From Morinoia aosen (taxonomy: Eukaryota > Arthropoda > Malacostraca > Amphipoda > Talitridae), in assembly GCA_030386875.1 (NCBI GenBank), contig CM059577.1, positions 21,215,038 through 21,279,037 of the forward strand: DNA of 64,000 nt, given 5' to 3'. The position numbers and the translations under genes were made by a program. The notes under the pieces are model-generated. The model worked only from the letters and a program-made list of their open reading frames with translations. It was not told where the DNA came from and searched no databases. Shown here in pieces: positions 1-11,300 of the stretch (positions within the stretch are counted from its first letter, which is position 1; every line of letters begins with the position of its first letter).

Positions 1-1299
1 TTGTCTGCCCTCAGTAAGGCCATGCTGGGGATCGACCCAATGAAGTCCAACCCACAGGGGAAGAAAGATCCTGGTTTGATGGATCAAATATTCGTACCGA
101 CGTCTTTCATCAGAGACTGCGATACAATAGCTCTCAATGACTTCATAGGAAAAGCTGTTAAAGATGTCCGCTGCGACCGCTTGGCCGCCTTATCAATGCG
201 AACTGCATCAAACATGAACTCATACCTAGAAATGAAGAAGCTATCATTCTCTTTCAAAGCTGGAGGTAGCGTTTCAGCATCAATTGGGGACATAGGTGGA
301 AGTGCATCTGCTAGTATTAGTTTCGATTTAGATAATGTAGACAAAAAGTATTTCGACTTCTTCTTGAATACCGGAGGAGAAATTGTGCAGGGCGTTGCAC
401 AGTGCCAGACGCATGTCGTGTCCATTAATTTGGATGCTAAACCTATTTTCACCGAAAATTTTCTCAGCGGTCTTAGGAAACTAAATATCGCATCGCAAGA
501 TCCGGATTTGGACAGCAGCCGTAGCGCATTTTTCGATTTCGTTAGAAACTATGGAACACATTACCAAGATCTAACATATCTTGGGTCCAAGCTGGTTGTT
601 GAGAAACTGTTTGCTCATAAGGCAGCCAACATGACGGAAAATACTCAGCGTCACCGCTGTATTTCCGGTGCTTTTAAAGCGAACTTGCGAGCGAAATTTT
701 CAATCGCACAGGCAGAGCGAGACTTGAGCTTTGAGGGCGCCAAATGCTCTGATTCTGAGCAAGCTAAAGCTGTATTCGATTCTCTGGGAGTCTCTTCAGA
801 GCGCATCATTACCGTTGGGACACCCCCGTATACTCTGACCCGGACGAATGGGCTGGACATGCCACACTGAGTCCCGTCCCCATTCACTACACCCTTGAGA
901 AGATTTCTCGGTTGTTTTTGCAAGATTGGTTTTCGTCTTTGTCTGATGACCTTAACGGAACAGCCATGCATGAATTCTCTGAAAACCTGTCGTCACAATA
1001 CTGTGAAATAATGCTAGGTGCTCCATGTACCGCCGGATGGACTGGGTGCGGCTTCAACAGTAACTGCAAACTTGGAGAGAAATGTGTCAGTGATAACAGC
1101 ACTGAAGGTTTCTCGTGTGTTAAAGGATGTGGATTCACGAGTGACTGTTCTGCTCGTACAATTTGCGTGAACGACGATAGTCTCATGAGATTCGCCTGAA
1201 AGGATCCCTTAACGCAGCCAAACGTGTGCGCATCTGACGAAGCTATCTACAGCGAGCCGCACAGCGCCAAGGGCTACATCTGTGTGTCTACAAAACCAG
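1..1299 (+). pseudogene. MACPF-domain gene exon with Cys-rich tail, frame broken twice
   Basis: The reading frame is open from base 1, so the exon or gene begins upstream. The first ~280 residues look like a membrane-attack-complex/perforin (MACPF) domain: a Gly/Ser-rich stretch at residues ~85-107, then the signature NYGTHY at residues 183-188 (547-564). MACPF proteins act in pore formation, immunity or development; which applies here is unknown. Frame 1 stops at 868-870, but a conserved-looking continuation runs in frame 3 from about 828. The shift falls at the C run 823-827, where one base appears to be missing. Frame 3 then gives a Cys-rich tail (about 990-1290) reminiscent of EGF/EB-type modules. 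A TGA at 1197-1199 interrupts that tail, although the same frame stays coding-like to a splice donor (exon end 1299, GT at 1300). Two breaks in 400 bp suggest a pseudogene, unless they are sequencing errors. Confidence 0.72.
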
Positions 1300-1988
1300 G
1301 TAATACCTCATCGCTTTCATAAATGATTTCCAGATTATGAATGACAATTAGTTAGGTATGAGATTCACTCAACGAGGCCCAAAATTAAATTCAGTACAAT
1401 TAAGGGAGCATTGAGGGTTACAAGATACATTGGAAAGATTTATAAATTTAATCAGACAATGTTAGCAAATGGCATGAGCAACTTTACTTGAAAATTAAGC
1501 TTAAACACACATTAAAGGAGAACAAATGATTGAGCGAACTTGAAAGAAGGGTAAAGTATTCTCATCAGAAAAATTAAAAAAGTGGAAGCTCGGAAACTCG
1601 ACTGTTTGAATTTCACGGCCAACAAAAGACGTATTTCTTTGCACAAAAACAAGCTTCACAAAGGAGCGCACAATTAATACTTCAACAAAATAAACAGCTG
1701 GGATGTATTTGATTTCTTATTAGATTTGTGGTCTTATATGTTTGTTGATATTCGCTGCTAAGTGGTAGTTCATCCCTTAGTCTGAGGATGAGGCCCTGTG
1801 TTAGTGTCAGTCAAATAAAGTAATTTTATCAGTGATAACATTAGGAAAATTTTTCGAGGATGTGAATGGTTCTCTTGATATGTGTGTACGAGTTTGGGAT
1901 CTTAACATTTTTTTAAGTTAAAAATATACCACAACCCTTACGGATGAACGAGAGCAAGGGGACTGTATCGAAATGAGCTACGTACAAC
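1300..1988. other. Non-coding stretch after the MACPF exon
   Basis: The interval starts with a GT donor (GTAATA), so its first part is probably intron. It is AT-rich with no recognisable coding, RNA or repeat structure. It ends at the tip of the foldback element. Confidence 0.5.
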
Positions 1989-1990
1989 TA

Positions 1991-2752
1991 TACCATTTAC
2001 AAGTTGATTTGCTCCAAATGAATTTTGATTTTTGCTCCTAGTGAAAATAGAATTGCTCCAAGTGAATTTTAATTTGCTCCTCGTGAAAATAAAATTGCTC
2101 CAAGTGAATTTTAATTTGCTCCTCGTGAAAATAGAATTGCTCCAAGTGAAATTTGATTTGCTCTTCGTGAAAATAGAATTGCTCCAAGTGAATTTTATTT
2201 TGCTCCTCGTGAAAATAGAATTGCTCCAAGTGATTTTTGATTTGCTCCTCGTGAAAATAGAATTGCTCCAAGTGATTTTTGATTTGCTCCTCGTGAAAAT
2301 AGAATTGCTCCAAGTGATTTTTGATTTGCTCCTCGTGAAAATAGAATTGCCTAAAGTGATTTTTGATTTGCTCCTCGTGAAAATAGAATTGCTCCAAGTG
2401 ATTTTTGATTTGCTCCTCGTGAAAATAGAATTGCTCCAAGTGAATTTTGATTTGCTCTTCGTGAAAATAGAATTGCTCCGAGTGAATTTTGATTTGATCC
2501 TCGTGAAAATAGAATTGCTCCAAGTGAATTTTTATTTGCTCTTCGTGAAAATAGAATTGCTCCAAGTGATTTTTGATTTGCTCCTCGTGAAAATAGAATT
2601 GCTCCAAGTGAATTTTGATTTGCTCTTCGTGAAAATAGAATTGCTCCAAGTGAATTTTGATTTGCTTTTCGTGAAAATAGAATTGCTCCAAGTGAATTTT
2701 GATTTGATCCTCGTGAAAATAGAATTGTTCCAAGTGAAATTTGCTTTGATCT
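1991..2752. repeat. 42-bp tandem array, left arm (~18 copies)
   Basis: The unit contains GAATTGCTCCAAGTGA then GATTTGCTCCTCGTGAAAAT. Copies vary at a few sites (GAATTTT or GATTTTT, CTCCTC or CTCTTC). Because 42 is a multiple of 3, both strands read as 14-residue peptide repeats over 230 codons. This follows from the period and is not evidence for a gene. Confidence 0.95.
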
Positions 2753-3433
2753 TGATCAATTTGCTATCGATATAAATAATTTTTAGTTTGTTATAGTTAC
2801 AATATAAAAATTACGTAGCATTTTTTTTCAGCTTGTGCATTTAAAGTATATAAAACACTATATATTACTCTAACCACAGGGTTGAACCTTGGTCTGAACC
2901 TTTCTTGATTGCCAAATCTGTGCTCTCATGGTTAATTAATATTAATTAATAAATATTTAAATTTTATTTATTGTTAATTAATAATTAATTACTTTTCAAT
3001 GAATTTTGCAAAAATTCTAATTCATTGATTACTTCTTTAATTATTTACCCTATCAGTGAAAGGCATATAAGCAAAGGAACCATATAAGCAATTACCCAAG
3101 GGTTATTTCCTACCGACGATCATCCGGTAGATGACACCCTATCAAATAAAACATTGTTATTATTATCCTCATTAAACATGTATAGGTCGCAATCCCTAGC
3201 GGAATTGGACAATAAATTGATAGAAAGCGTTTGAAAATAAAAATACCAGATATATATTTTTCTGATAACTCGTGCACAAATGCATTTTGGTGAAGAAGTA
3301 CAATAATGTTATCGAAAGAATAATACTGCTGAAACGTCATAACTAAACATCACAAAATGAAATGTAAAGCATACATTACAACGTTTGCACAAGTTTTGAT
3401 AATTATTTCCTCATTAAAATATTTCCATTATTT

Positions 3434-3435
<2 letters not shown>

Positions 3436-3476
<41 letters not shown>
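3436..3476. repeat. (ATT)n microsatellite
   Basis: About 13 uninterrupted ATT triplets lie in the left arm of the foldback element. The mirrored right arm (5700-5740) has only a short imperfect AAT run, so the expansion came after the arms were duplicated. Confidence 0.95.
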
Positions 3477-3479
<3 letters not shown>

Positions 3480-3725
3480 AGAAAGTTTTGTCCTCCCTTA
3501 ACCACGACGAAGAGGTTTTAAGAGAGGAAAGAGGAAGGCACCATTTAGTATGGAGTTGAGGGAATGCGAAATCTATGCACAAGGTGCAGGAAACAGTAAG
3601 CTAGGAAAGAAGTTCATGAAACAAGAAAAAAGTTGGAGAAGAAAGTAGTAGGTGCTGAAAAACAGGACAGCAGTGAACGGAAAAAAGATAGTCCGTAACA
3701 AAACAAAACCTATTTTATTACAACA

Positions 3726-4146
3726 AAAAGGAAGCCTTTAGCTCGGGCCCTCACATGCTTCCCCTGGGAGCGTTAATTCCCATAGATACAATAGCTGTAT
3801 CCCCCTGAGGGGACATATTTCTTTAAGATCTCTTTGATCAACGTCATGACCTTGTTGTACTTTTCTGCGAAGTTGTGAGAGAGTAATCGAAGCATTTTCT
3901 TCTATGTCCTCAATATTTCGGGACATTTCTTATATTATTTGTTCCTTTCTTCTTAGATATGACTTGCTTATTTTACATCCACCTGTATGCAGTCTTAACA
4001 TTTATTCCAAGTGCGTTTGCAACTTTCTTCTATATAGTCCTCTTCATTATTGAAAGCTTCTATTATTCTCTGTCTGTCTCACGCACTTGTTTTATTACAC
4101 TTCATCTATATATATATAGAAGGTTTTGGTTTCTGACAGATGAAGA
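3726..4146 (-). pseudogene. Decayed HTH transposase N-terminus, left arm of foldback element
   Basis: This is the inverted copy of the sequence at 5056-5460. A minus-strand segment (3926 to 3738) reads IEENASITLSQLRRKVQ, close to its right-arm partner. Upstream on the minus strand, the start region matches the right-arm HTH sequence but is interrupted by an inserted (TA)n run near 4106-4120 and by indels. It has no intact frame and no catalytic domain. It is inferred to be a relic of the element's own Tc1/IS630-like transposase. Confidence 0.55.
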
Positions 4147-4345
4147 TGTTTGGAGTTGAGGTGGACACTTATTGCTGATGACGTTAGCATGTCTACACAA
4201 AGTGCGACGTGATGTGCAGCAATGTGCAACGTGGCAGTATCTCTGTGATGCTTCTTTGATCAAAGTGTCTGAGGTACGACTCCTCTGTCTAATGGTTTTA
4301 TAATGAGTAATGGTTCATACAACGAAAATTATATTCTGTATTTTT

Positions 4346-4848
4346 TTGTAAATTATACAATTTACAAGTTGATTTGCTCCAAATGAATTTTGATTTGCTC
4401 CTCGTGAAAATAGAATTGCTCCAAGTGATTTTTGATTTGCTCCTCGTGAAAATAGAATTGCTCCAAGTGAATTTTGATTTGCTCCTCGTGAAAATAGAAT
4501 TGCTCCAAGTGAATTTTGATTTGCTCCTCGTGAAAATAGAATTGCTCCAAGTGATTTTTGATTTGCTCCTCGTGAAAATAGAATTGCTCCAAGTGAATTT
4601 TGATTTGTTCCTCGTGAAAATAGAATTGCTCCAAGTAATTTTTGATTTGCTCCTCGTGAAAATAGAATTGCTCCAAGTGAATTTTGATTTGCTCTTTTTC
4701 AATTTTAAATCAGTGCATAAGTATTTTACTGGCTTTATAATGTTATTTGAAAGAATCTTAGCGAAATTTATTTTTTCTTCGTAAAGTGATTTTATTCCAA
4801 TAATGCGTACAAAGATACAGAGTTTTTGCTGGGTACAAGGGACAAAAA
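4346..4848. repeat. Third terminal sequence plus 42-bp array at the centre of the foldback element
   Basis: The tip sequence recurs at 4356 (TACAATTTACAAGTTG, preceded by TA). It is followed by about eight 42-bp units to 4695 and then by AT-rich sequence. The inverted arms meet on either side of this block, at ~4345 and ~4850. It therefore looks like an extra left end lodged at the symmetry axis: either a nested solo end or the original spacer. Confidence 0.75.
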
Positions 4849-5055
4849 AAAAATACAGAATATAATTTTCGTTGTAAGAACCATTACTCATTATCAAACC
4901 ATTAGACAGAGGAGTCGTACCTCAGACACTTTGATCAAAGAAGCATCACAGAGATACTGTCACGTCGCACCTTTTGTAAACATGCTAACGTCATCAGCAT
5001 AAGTGTCCACCTCAACTCCAAACATCTTCATCTTTCAGAAACCAAAACCTTCAAG

Positions 5056-5460
5056 ATGAAGTATAATAAAACAAGTGCGCGAGACAGGCAGAGAATAATA
5101 GAAGCTTTCAATAATGAAGAGGACTGGAAGAAAGTTGCAAACGCACTTGGAATAAATGTTAAGACTGCATACAGGTGGATGTAAAATAAGCAAGTCATAT
5201 CTAAGAAGAAAGGAACAGATAATATAAGAAATGTCCCGAAATATTGAGGACACTGACAACAGCCATAGAAGAAAATGCTTCGATTACTCTCTCACAACTT
5301 CGCAGAGAAGTACAACAAGATCATGACGTTGATCAAGGAGAATATATAGGAATATGTCCCCTCAGAGGGATACAACTATTGTATCTATGGGAATTAGCGC
5401 TCCCAGGGGAAACATGTGAGGGCTCGAGCTAAAGTTTAGGTAGGCTTCCTTTTTGTTGTA
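5056..5460 (+). pseudogene. Decayed HTH transposase N-terminus, right arm of foldback element
   Basis: From the ATG at 5056 the frame reads a helix-turn-helix-like segment, with RQRIIEAFNNEEDWKKVANA followed by LGINVKTAYRWM, then a stop near 5184. A second segment in another frame (5244-5432) reads AIEENASITLSQLRREVQQ, typical of the second DNA-binding helix group of IS630/Tc1-like transposases. Frames change at least once and no DDE catalytic residues follow. The relic sits midway between the 42-bp arrays, as a transposase gene would in an intact element. Family is by motif recall; activity is excluded. Confidence 0.6.
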
Positions 5461-6465
5461 ATAAAATAGGTTTTTGTTTTGTTACGGACCATCTTTTTTA
5501 GGTTCACTGCTGTCCTGTTTCTCAGCACCTACTGCTTTCTTCTTCAACTTTCTTCTTGTTTCATGAACTTCTTTCCAAGCTTACTGTTTCTGTGCACCTT
5601 GTGCATAGATTCCGCATTCCCTCAACTCCATACTAAATGGTATCTTCCTCTTTCCTCTCTTAGAACATCTTTGTCCTGGTTAAGGGAAGCTGAAACTTTC
5701 TTATATAATAATGAAAATAATTATAATAATAATAATTTAAATATGTTAATGAGGAAATAATTATCAAAACTTGTGCAAACGTTGTAATATATGCTTTACA
5801 TTTCATTTTGTGATGTTTAGTTATGACGTTTCAGCAGTATTATTCTTTCGATAACATTACTGTATTTCTTCACCAAAATGCATTTGTACCCGAGTTATCA
5901 GAAAAATATATATTTGTTATTTTTTCAATTTTCAAACGCTTTCTATCAATTTATTGTCCAATTCCGCTAGGGATTGTGACCTAAACATGTTTAATGAGGA
6001 TAATAATTATGGTTTATTTGACAGGGTGTCATCTACCGGATGATCGTCGGTAGGAAATAACCCTTGGGTAATGCAGCCACAGGATGTTCGTCAGTTGGTT
6101 ACCGGCTGAACATATGATCCTAATACCCTGCACACTATTGGAAGTTCCTTTTATAATATGCCTTCTACTGATAGGGTAAATAATTAAAGAAGTAATCAAT
6201 GAAATAGGATTTTTGCAAAATTGATTTAAAGGTCATTAACTTTTATTTAACATTATTTAAAATTTAAATATTTACTAATTAATATTAATTGACCATGACA
6301 GCACAGATTTGGCAATCAAGAAAGGTTCAAACCAAGGTTCAACCCTGTGGTTAGGGTAATATGTAGTATTATATATATTTTAAATGCACAAGCTGAAAAA
6401 ATTACGTAATTTTGATATTGTACCTATAACAAACTAAAAATTATTTCGGTCGATAGCAAATTAAC

Positions 6466-6639
6466 AAAGAGCAAATCAAATTTCACTTGGAGCAATTCTA
6501 TTTTCATTGGGATCAAATCAAATTTCATTTGGAGCAATTCTATTTTTACGAGGAGCAAATCAAAATTCACTTGGAGCAATTCTATTTTCACGAGGAGCAA
6601 ATCAAAATTCATTTGGAGCAAATCAACGTGTAAATGGTA
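6466..6639. repeat. 42-bp tandem array, right arm (inverted, ~4 copies)
   Basis: Reverse-complement copies of the left array unit (GGAGCAATTCTATTTTCA), ending at the inverted tip. The array is much shorter than on the left, so copy number changed independently in the two arms. Confidence 0.9.
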
Positions 6640-6641
6640 TA

Positions 6642-8858
6642 GAGGGGATGGGACACATCACATCGATGTCTGGTTTTAGTCAGCAAACTTGAGTGTAAGT
6701 TTGCTATCGGTGGCGGCCTGTAAACTCTGCATTTTCAAATATGTAGGAGTTATAGCAACCAAGTTATTCAGGTAATTATAAGTGAGCCCACGTCTTTCGT
6801 AGACAATGCGCACAGCTAACGAAATGAATGAGAGAAAATTTCATGCGGGCCTGTGATAAATAACTTTCAAATAGAAATATATTCTCTCACTAGACGCTAG
6901 CTCCCTTGTTAATTTGCATTAACGATGGAATCTAAAGCTCAGGTTTGAGGAATGGCATCACCTCCACGTTATGAAATACATATAAGAATACAAGACAAAA
7001 ATTCAACAAGACACAGCAAACATGTTAATGACTACAAGTACAATTACATGAAATTATTACGGTACACACCAAGTTGATAACCCGACTTACACTCGCAATT
7101 TTCAATTTGCTCTCTTCGGATGTGACTTCCGTCCCCCCGCGAGTCAGGTGCATGATACGCGTCTGATCCTTACGAAGTTGTATTCTAGACAAGATATCCT
7201 AATACACATAGTGTGACAACACCGTACAATTCAAAATATGACCAGAGGCTGATACTATCTTGATTGACAATCGACACAGTAATAATAATTACCTTGAAAT
7301 TCCACCCTAATTAAAGGCATCAATGATGATTGGCCGGCCAGTAACCCACAACAAATTTAAACACCCGCAATTAACATTAACATGACATTAACACATCCTA
7401 CTATGAGAATTTTCTCAGCAGTGTGTGCTTACGACAGGCACTTGACACGTTGTTCTCATCACGCACTTCACACCACGTCTCGTACACATCACAAGACTCG
7501 CGCAGTTCTTCTCTCCAGGATCAGTTCCTTTTTTCGGGTGAAATTCCGAGGTATTATTCCATTTCGCACGCGTAGACGGATGTTCGGCCAATCAGTATAC
7601 TTCTTCTAACTTTCGGGCCTGAACTGAACTCTTCCATCCTGCAACAATTGATAAATCGACCGTTTACTCTACCGTAAATTCGATAGATTCTTATTTTACA
7701 CATTTCAAAAATTTCATCTACTTTTATCACACTAAATTTTGAATAACTTTCTTCTACGGGCTTACGTTCCCGGCTTATATCCAGGTTACATTTGATTTTG
7801 TTTTCCTTTGAAAGCCACAATACTTGTGTGTTCTTTTTCTAAAATTTTTGCCAGCCGTGGTACACCTATTCGAAGTTGCCGCTGAACTAAGTTTCTCCAA
7901 GTTGCATATGTGATTGTAGGTGCCTGCTTTACCCCTTACACCGTAAACGAAGAAATCACCTTTCCAGTGTGTAGTGGGTCCTCATTTTCACCCCGCCTTA
8001 AAGTGAATAGAATTGTTTGGAAGCGGCATTCTCCTCCCCTCAAATCTTCAGACTTGAGACTCTTTTCATGAAAACCGTTACGTACAACATTTTTCCCTGT
8101 TTTTCTCCCCCCCGCGATTTATGTTTCTAGGTCCGAAGTTCACTTATCGCTAAGCTAAACAAAAGCGTACAATTTTTCACGAATATCGTCGCAGCGCCTT
8201 CGTTTTTTCCCGTCCTCAGCCACGACAATGTGTCCTCATGCCATAGCGGTCTATCACCCATCACCCTCTTCGACACCTGTTCCTGAGCCTATCGTGCCCT
8301 CTCACTCGCTTGAAAGCTGAACACGACCCTCTAAGCACCACACACAGCACAACACAACGTTTCGCACACCAGCGCACACTGTTTACCACACACAGCACAC
8401 CACACCACAACGTTTCACACACCAGCAAACACTTTTGAAAGTTTTATTATGCAACAAAATTTTGCACAAAGGAATATTAATTAACGCACACACCACAAAA
8501 AAAATGATTGCAATAAGCTCTCAAAATCATGCAATTTACAAATTTATTCATTACACTTCTACGATTTCCTTTTTCCCGACAATCGTATGGAAGGAATGTT
8601 GCAAACCTATCCTTGGAAAAAGAATAAATGTTTTTCTTTGATAGTTTGATTGACAGCGGGAAAATAGCCTAGGTTCCATTATGATTCAATATTTGTTTGA
8701 CATCATTAGAGAGATGTTCAAAGCTAATGCTCACAAGTTAAAAATAGAAGACAGCTTTAACAAAAAGATTATTCTCGACAAAGAATGTTTGAACAATCAA
8801 ATACTCAAAAGAAATAGGCTAGATTTGAGTAAATTTTAATTTATTTTTAAATTTTCAG
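6642..8858. other. Intergenic/intronic stretch upstream of the kelch exon
   Basis: No convincing exon, RNA gene or transposon was seen. Upstream exons of the kelch gene may lie here or further left, but none can be picked. A small two-copy repeat of ~51 bp rich in CACAC lies at 8333-8432. The segment ends in a pyrimidine-rich 3' splice site (AAATTTTCAG, 8849-8858). Confidence 0.5.
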
Positions 8859-9694
8859 GTCAAGCTGTCATTGCGGGAGGTAATAACGGAGAGGAAGCCC
8901 CGTTTTACAAGGAAGTGGAACACGTGAACTACAGGGCCTTCCCAGAGCTTCCGCGCGGGGTTGATAAAAGTGCTATGGTTCTGTTGAATGAACATATATA
9001 CATGTGTGGAGGGATGTATAAAGATTTCGATCGGTCGGAGCATCCAACCAATGAATGTTACCGCATCCATGCAACAAGGTCTGAAGAAAGATGGCATCGG
9101 ATAAAATTAGCACCGATCGTCATGGGCAGCGCCAATGCAGTGTCGATCGGTAATTCTTCGATTTGGTTCATTAGCTATTCTAAACTTGTTAAGTACGGCA
9201 CTAATACAAACAGTTTTTCGATTACAACTCTGCCATTTCAAGTCCACTGTTACCCTTGCTTGGTAGGGAATAGAACACACGCTTACATAATCGGAGTCGG
9301 TGCTTCCTTAAATGAAATCTGGCGAAATGAGAAGGAAATGGATGAAACAAAGTGGCTCAAAGTAGGGCAATTGACACTAGAAAAACAGGGACGAGGGTGC
9401 CTGCTGTACGATTCGAACATAATGATAACAGGAGGTTTACCCCTCAGCAAATCTGTTGAAATGTTCAACATCGAGACAGAGGAAGTATGGGAAGGGAGAG
9501 ACCTTTTGGACGGGAGACATCACCACAGGATGATGTTGTACAACGGTATGCCGACAGTTCTTGGAGGTTATTGTGAACATGCCTTCTCTAAAAGTTTTGA
9601 AGCGTTTAGCTTGAAGGAAAATCGATGGATACGTCAATACAGGATATTATCTAATTCAAAAGAGCGTTTTGCTCTTCTGGAAGTACGAGAATAA
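8859..9694 (+). CDS. Terminal exon of a kelch-repeat protein
   Basis: The exon follows an acceptor ending at 8858 and enters in phase (two bases completing a split codon). It is open for 277 codons to a TAA at 9692-9694. It carries several kelch-like beta-propeller blades, recognisable by a Gly-Gly doublet after hydrophobic residues and a later aromatic: VIAGGNNG near the start, then IYMCGGMYKD, IMITGGLPLSKSVEMF with downstream EVWEG, and PTVLGGYCEHAF with NRWI. Kelch propellers are protein-interaction domains, often paired with BTB domains, but no BTB is visible in this exon. The first Met-like position inside the exon is not a true start; the 5' exons are missing from view. It stands alone: the nearest recognisable genes are transposon relics. 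The function cannot be specified beyond a kelch propeller. Confidence 0.8.
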
Positions 9695-9881
9695 TTCGCT
9701 ACTGTCACCACAAAATCGAACAGTCATGCTAAATGTAATCAAGACAACTGCTGTCGGATTTAAAAGTGAATCTGTTACTGGTCAAAGGAAATTTTCCAAC
9801 AGTTAACATCACTCATTCCTCACCAGTGCAGCTATTCTGAACCCGCCTCGTAGTTGAGGTCTGCAAAAAGAGTTCGTCACA

Positions 9882-9887
9882 AATAAA
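9882..9887 (+). promoter_or_regulatory. Poly(A) signal of the kelch gene
   Basis: AATAAA lies about 188 bp after the stop codon at 9694, at a plausible 3' UTR distance. Confidence 0.6.
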
Positions 9888-10493
9888 AAGCTTCGGCTCG
9901 AAATATGGGCTCGAAATCATTTTATGAAAAATGTATCCAGCAACTCTTTATGCAGCATAATGTTAAGTAAATGAAAATTATTGCATAAAAATGTCACAAA
10001 TTTATCAAATTATATCAGATTAAAAGTTAGTTAAGCCTCTCTAACCATAAAAAAGGTATTCCGAAGAGAGAATGGATAAAGCCACCCCTTAGTATAGAGA
10101 AAAGATTGAAAAAGCGTTATAGAAAGCGCGCGAAAAAGCGGCTTCCCATAGCAAGAACGCGGGTATTCTTACGCCTCACGAGATGAGAAAGAAGGTAAAC
10201 ATATTCAGAGGTACTTTGGTGGATGAAACGGGAGTGCTGACTTTATAGGCATAATTGAATTTTAAAGTATGAGCGATGTAAATTCGATACTAAATTGAAG
10301 GGTGTGAAATACTGAGAGATAAGGGTAATAAGTCCATGCTTATAATATCTAGATGTTGTAGGGAAGAAATGTGAGGGAGGCGCGAGGTCTGGTCACAGCA
10401 CGGGAAGCCGCTGGCTGGATCATGAAAGGTTCGGGATATTTAGGCGGCGTCGGGGGTATGAGGAAGGTATTTTGTTCAGAGTGAACCTGGGAG
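9888..10493. other. Non-coding stretch
   Basis: No gene or structured repeat recognised. Confidence 0.4.
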
Positions 10494-10760
10494 GTGTTTG
10501 GTCGCTGGTGCAGCGCACCAGCACGCCAGGGCGCCATGCACATCTCAACACCAGTACCCAGCACCAGCGTACCACAGCGCACCAGTGCACTACGGAACCA
10601 ACGCACCAGAGCACAATGCGCAATACAGCACCAGGGCACTAGTCCACCCAGTAACAGAGGACCAGTGTGCCAAGCGCATCACAGCACCAGTACCCAGCAC
10701 TAACATGCCACAGCGCACCAGTGTACCCGAGCATCAGTATACTACAACACCGACGTACCT
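10494..10760. repeat. Degenerate GC-rich repeat with CACCAG/CAGCGCACCAG core
   Basis: Short irregular repeats (CAGCACCAG, CACAGCGCACCAGTG) recur for ~270 bp without a fixed period. GC content is well above the surroundings. Confidence 0.7.
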
Positions 10761-10779
10761 GAAAGATGTTAGGGTGGTG

Positions 10780-10935
10780 CTACTTCTACGTCATCTAAGG
10801 AAAGGCCAACATGTGAGGCCAGACCAGGATCACACGCTTTCTCCTTGGCATCGCTAATTCCCATAAATACTAAAGTTGTATCTACCTGATGGATGCTAAT
10901 TTGTCTTAGGTTACTTCCTTCCAAGCTGCTTACGT
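10780..10935 (-). pseudogene. Relic of the foldback-family transposase
   Basis: The nucleotide block around CTAATTCCCATAAATAC aligns with the foldback arm at ~3765-3800 (TTAATTCCCATAGATAC), in the same orientation relative to the transposase. The minus strand reads LRQISIHQVDTTLVFMGIS, comparable to LKEICPLRGIQLLYLWEL in the arm. It is isolated, with no terminal repeats nearby. Confidence 0.4.
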
Positions 10936-10939
10936 CCCA

Positions 10940-11300
10940 TTTTGGTGTGTCATGACGCATTTTAGTGTGCTATGATATATTTTGGTGTGCTATGACGCAT
11001 TTTGGTGTGCTATGACGCATGTTGAGGCTCTTTTCCACATAAGCCCCGCCACTAATGCAACATTTAAGTTCACCCACTTGTAATTTGAAGTCAATAGGTG
11101 CATTATTTCGACAGTTACAAGTGGGGGAACTTATGGGCTGCATTCGTGGCGGGGCTTATCTGGAAAAGATCCCATTTTGACGCGTTATGACACATTTCAG
11201 TGTGCTTCGAACATTTTGGCGAGATATGACACATTTTAGTGTGATATGACACATTATGGAGTGCTATGAAACATTTTATAGTGCGAATGATTTATTTTAT
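10940..11300. repeat. 20-bp tandem repeat split by a hairpin insertion
   Basis: The unit CATTTTGGTGTGCTATGACG recurs about four times before the hairpin at 11026-11172 and more degenerately (GACACATTTTAGTGTGATAT) after it, to about 11300. The hairpin appears to have landed in an existing array. Confidence 0.8.
11026..11172. mobile_element. Short palindromic (MITE-like) element, 147 bp
   Basis: The left arm 11026-11083 and right arm 11115-11172 are ~58-nt inverted repeats with a few mismatches. Both contain AAGCCCCGCCAC or its complement, with a ~31-nt loop. It has no coding. It sits inside the 20-bp array, so it is either a miniature inverted-repeat transposon or a foldback duplication. Target-site duplications cannot be read through the repeat background. 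Confidence 0.7.

Larger units (their letters stand above)
1991..6639. mobile_element. Foldback-type DNA transposon, 4.65 kb, long inverted arms with 42-bp repeats
   Basis: The ends are inverted copies: TACCATTTAC at 1991-2000, and its complement ending at 6639. Both are flanked by TA (1989-1990, 6640-6641), as expected for Tc1/IS630-type insertion. Behind each tip lies an array of the same 42-bp unit (about 18 copies left, about 4 right). Inside the arrays, 2753-4345 and 4850-6465 are inverted copies of each other: for example the block 3100-3145 is mirrored at 6012-6060, and 2780-2935 at 6290-6440. The arms differ by small indels and by a block at 6070-6165 that is missing on the left. Long inverted ends made of tandem repeats are the hallmark of foldback (FB) elements. 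Each arm carries the same decayed transposase N-terminus. The family assignment is inference. Confidence 0.75.

Noticed and set aside
2032..2775. 14-residue peptide repeats (LLQVNFDLLLVKIE type) in the 42-bp arrays
   Set aside because: The arrays belong to the inverted ends of a foldback element and occur in both orientations; peptide periodicity follows from 42 = 3 x 14.
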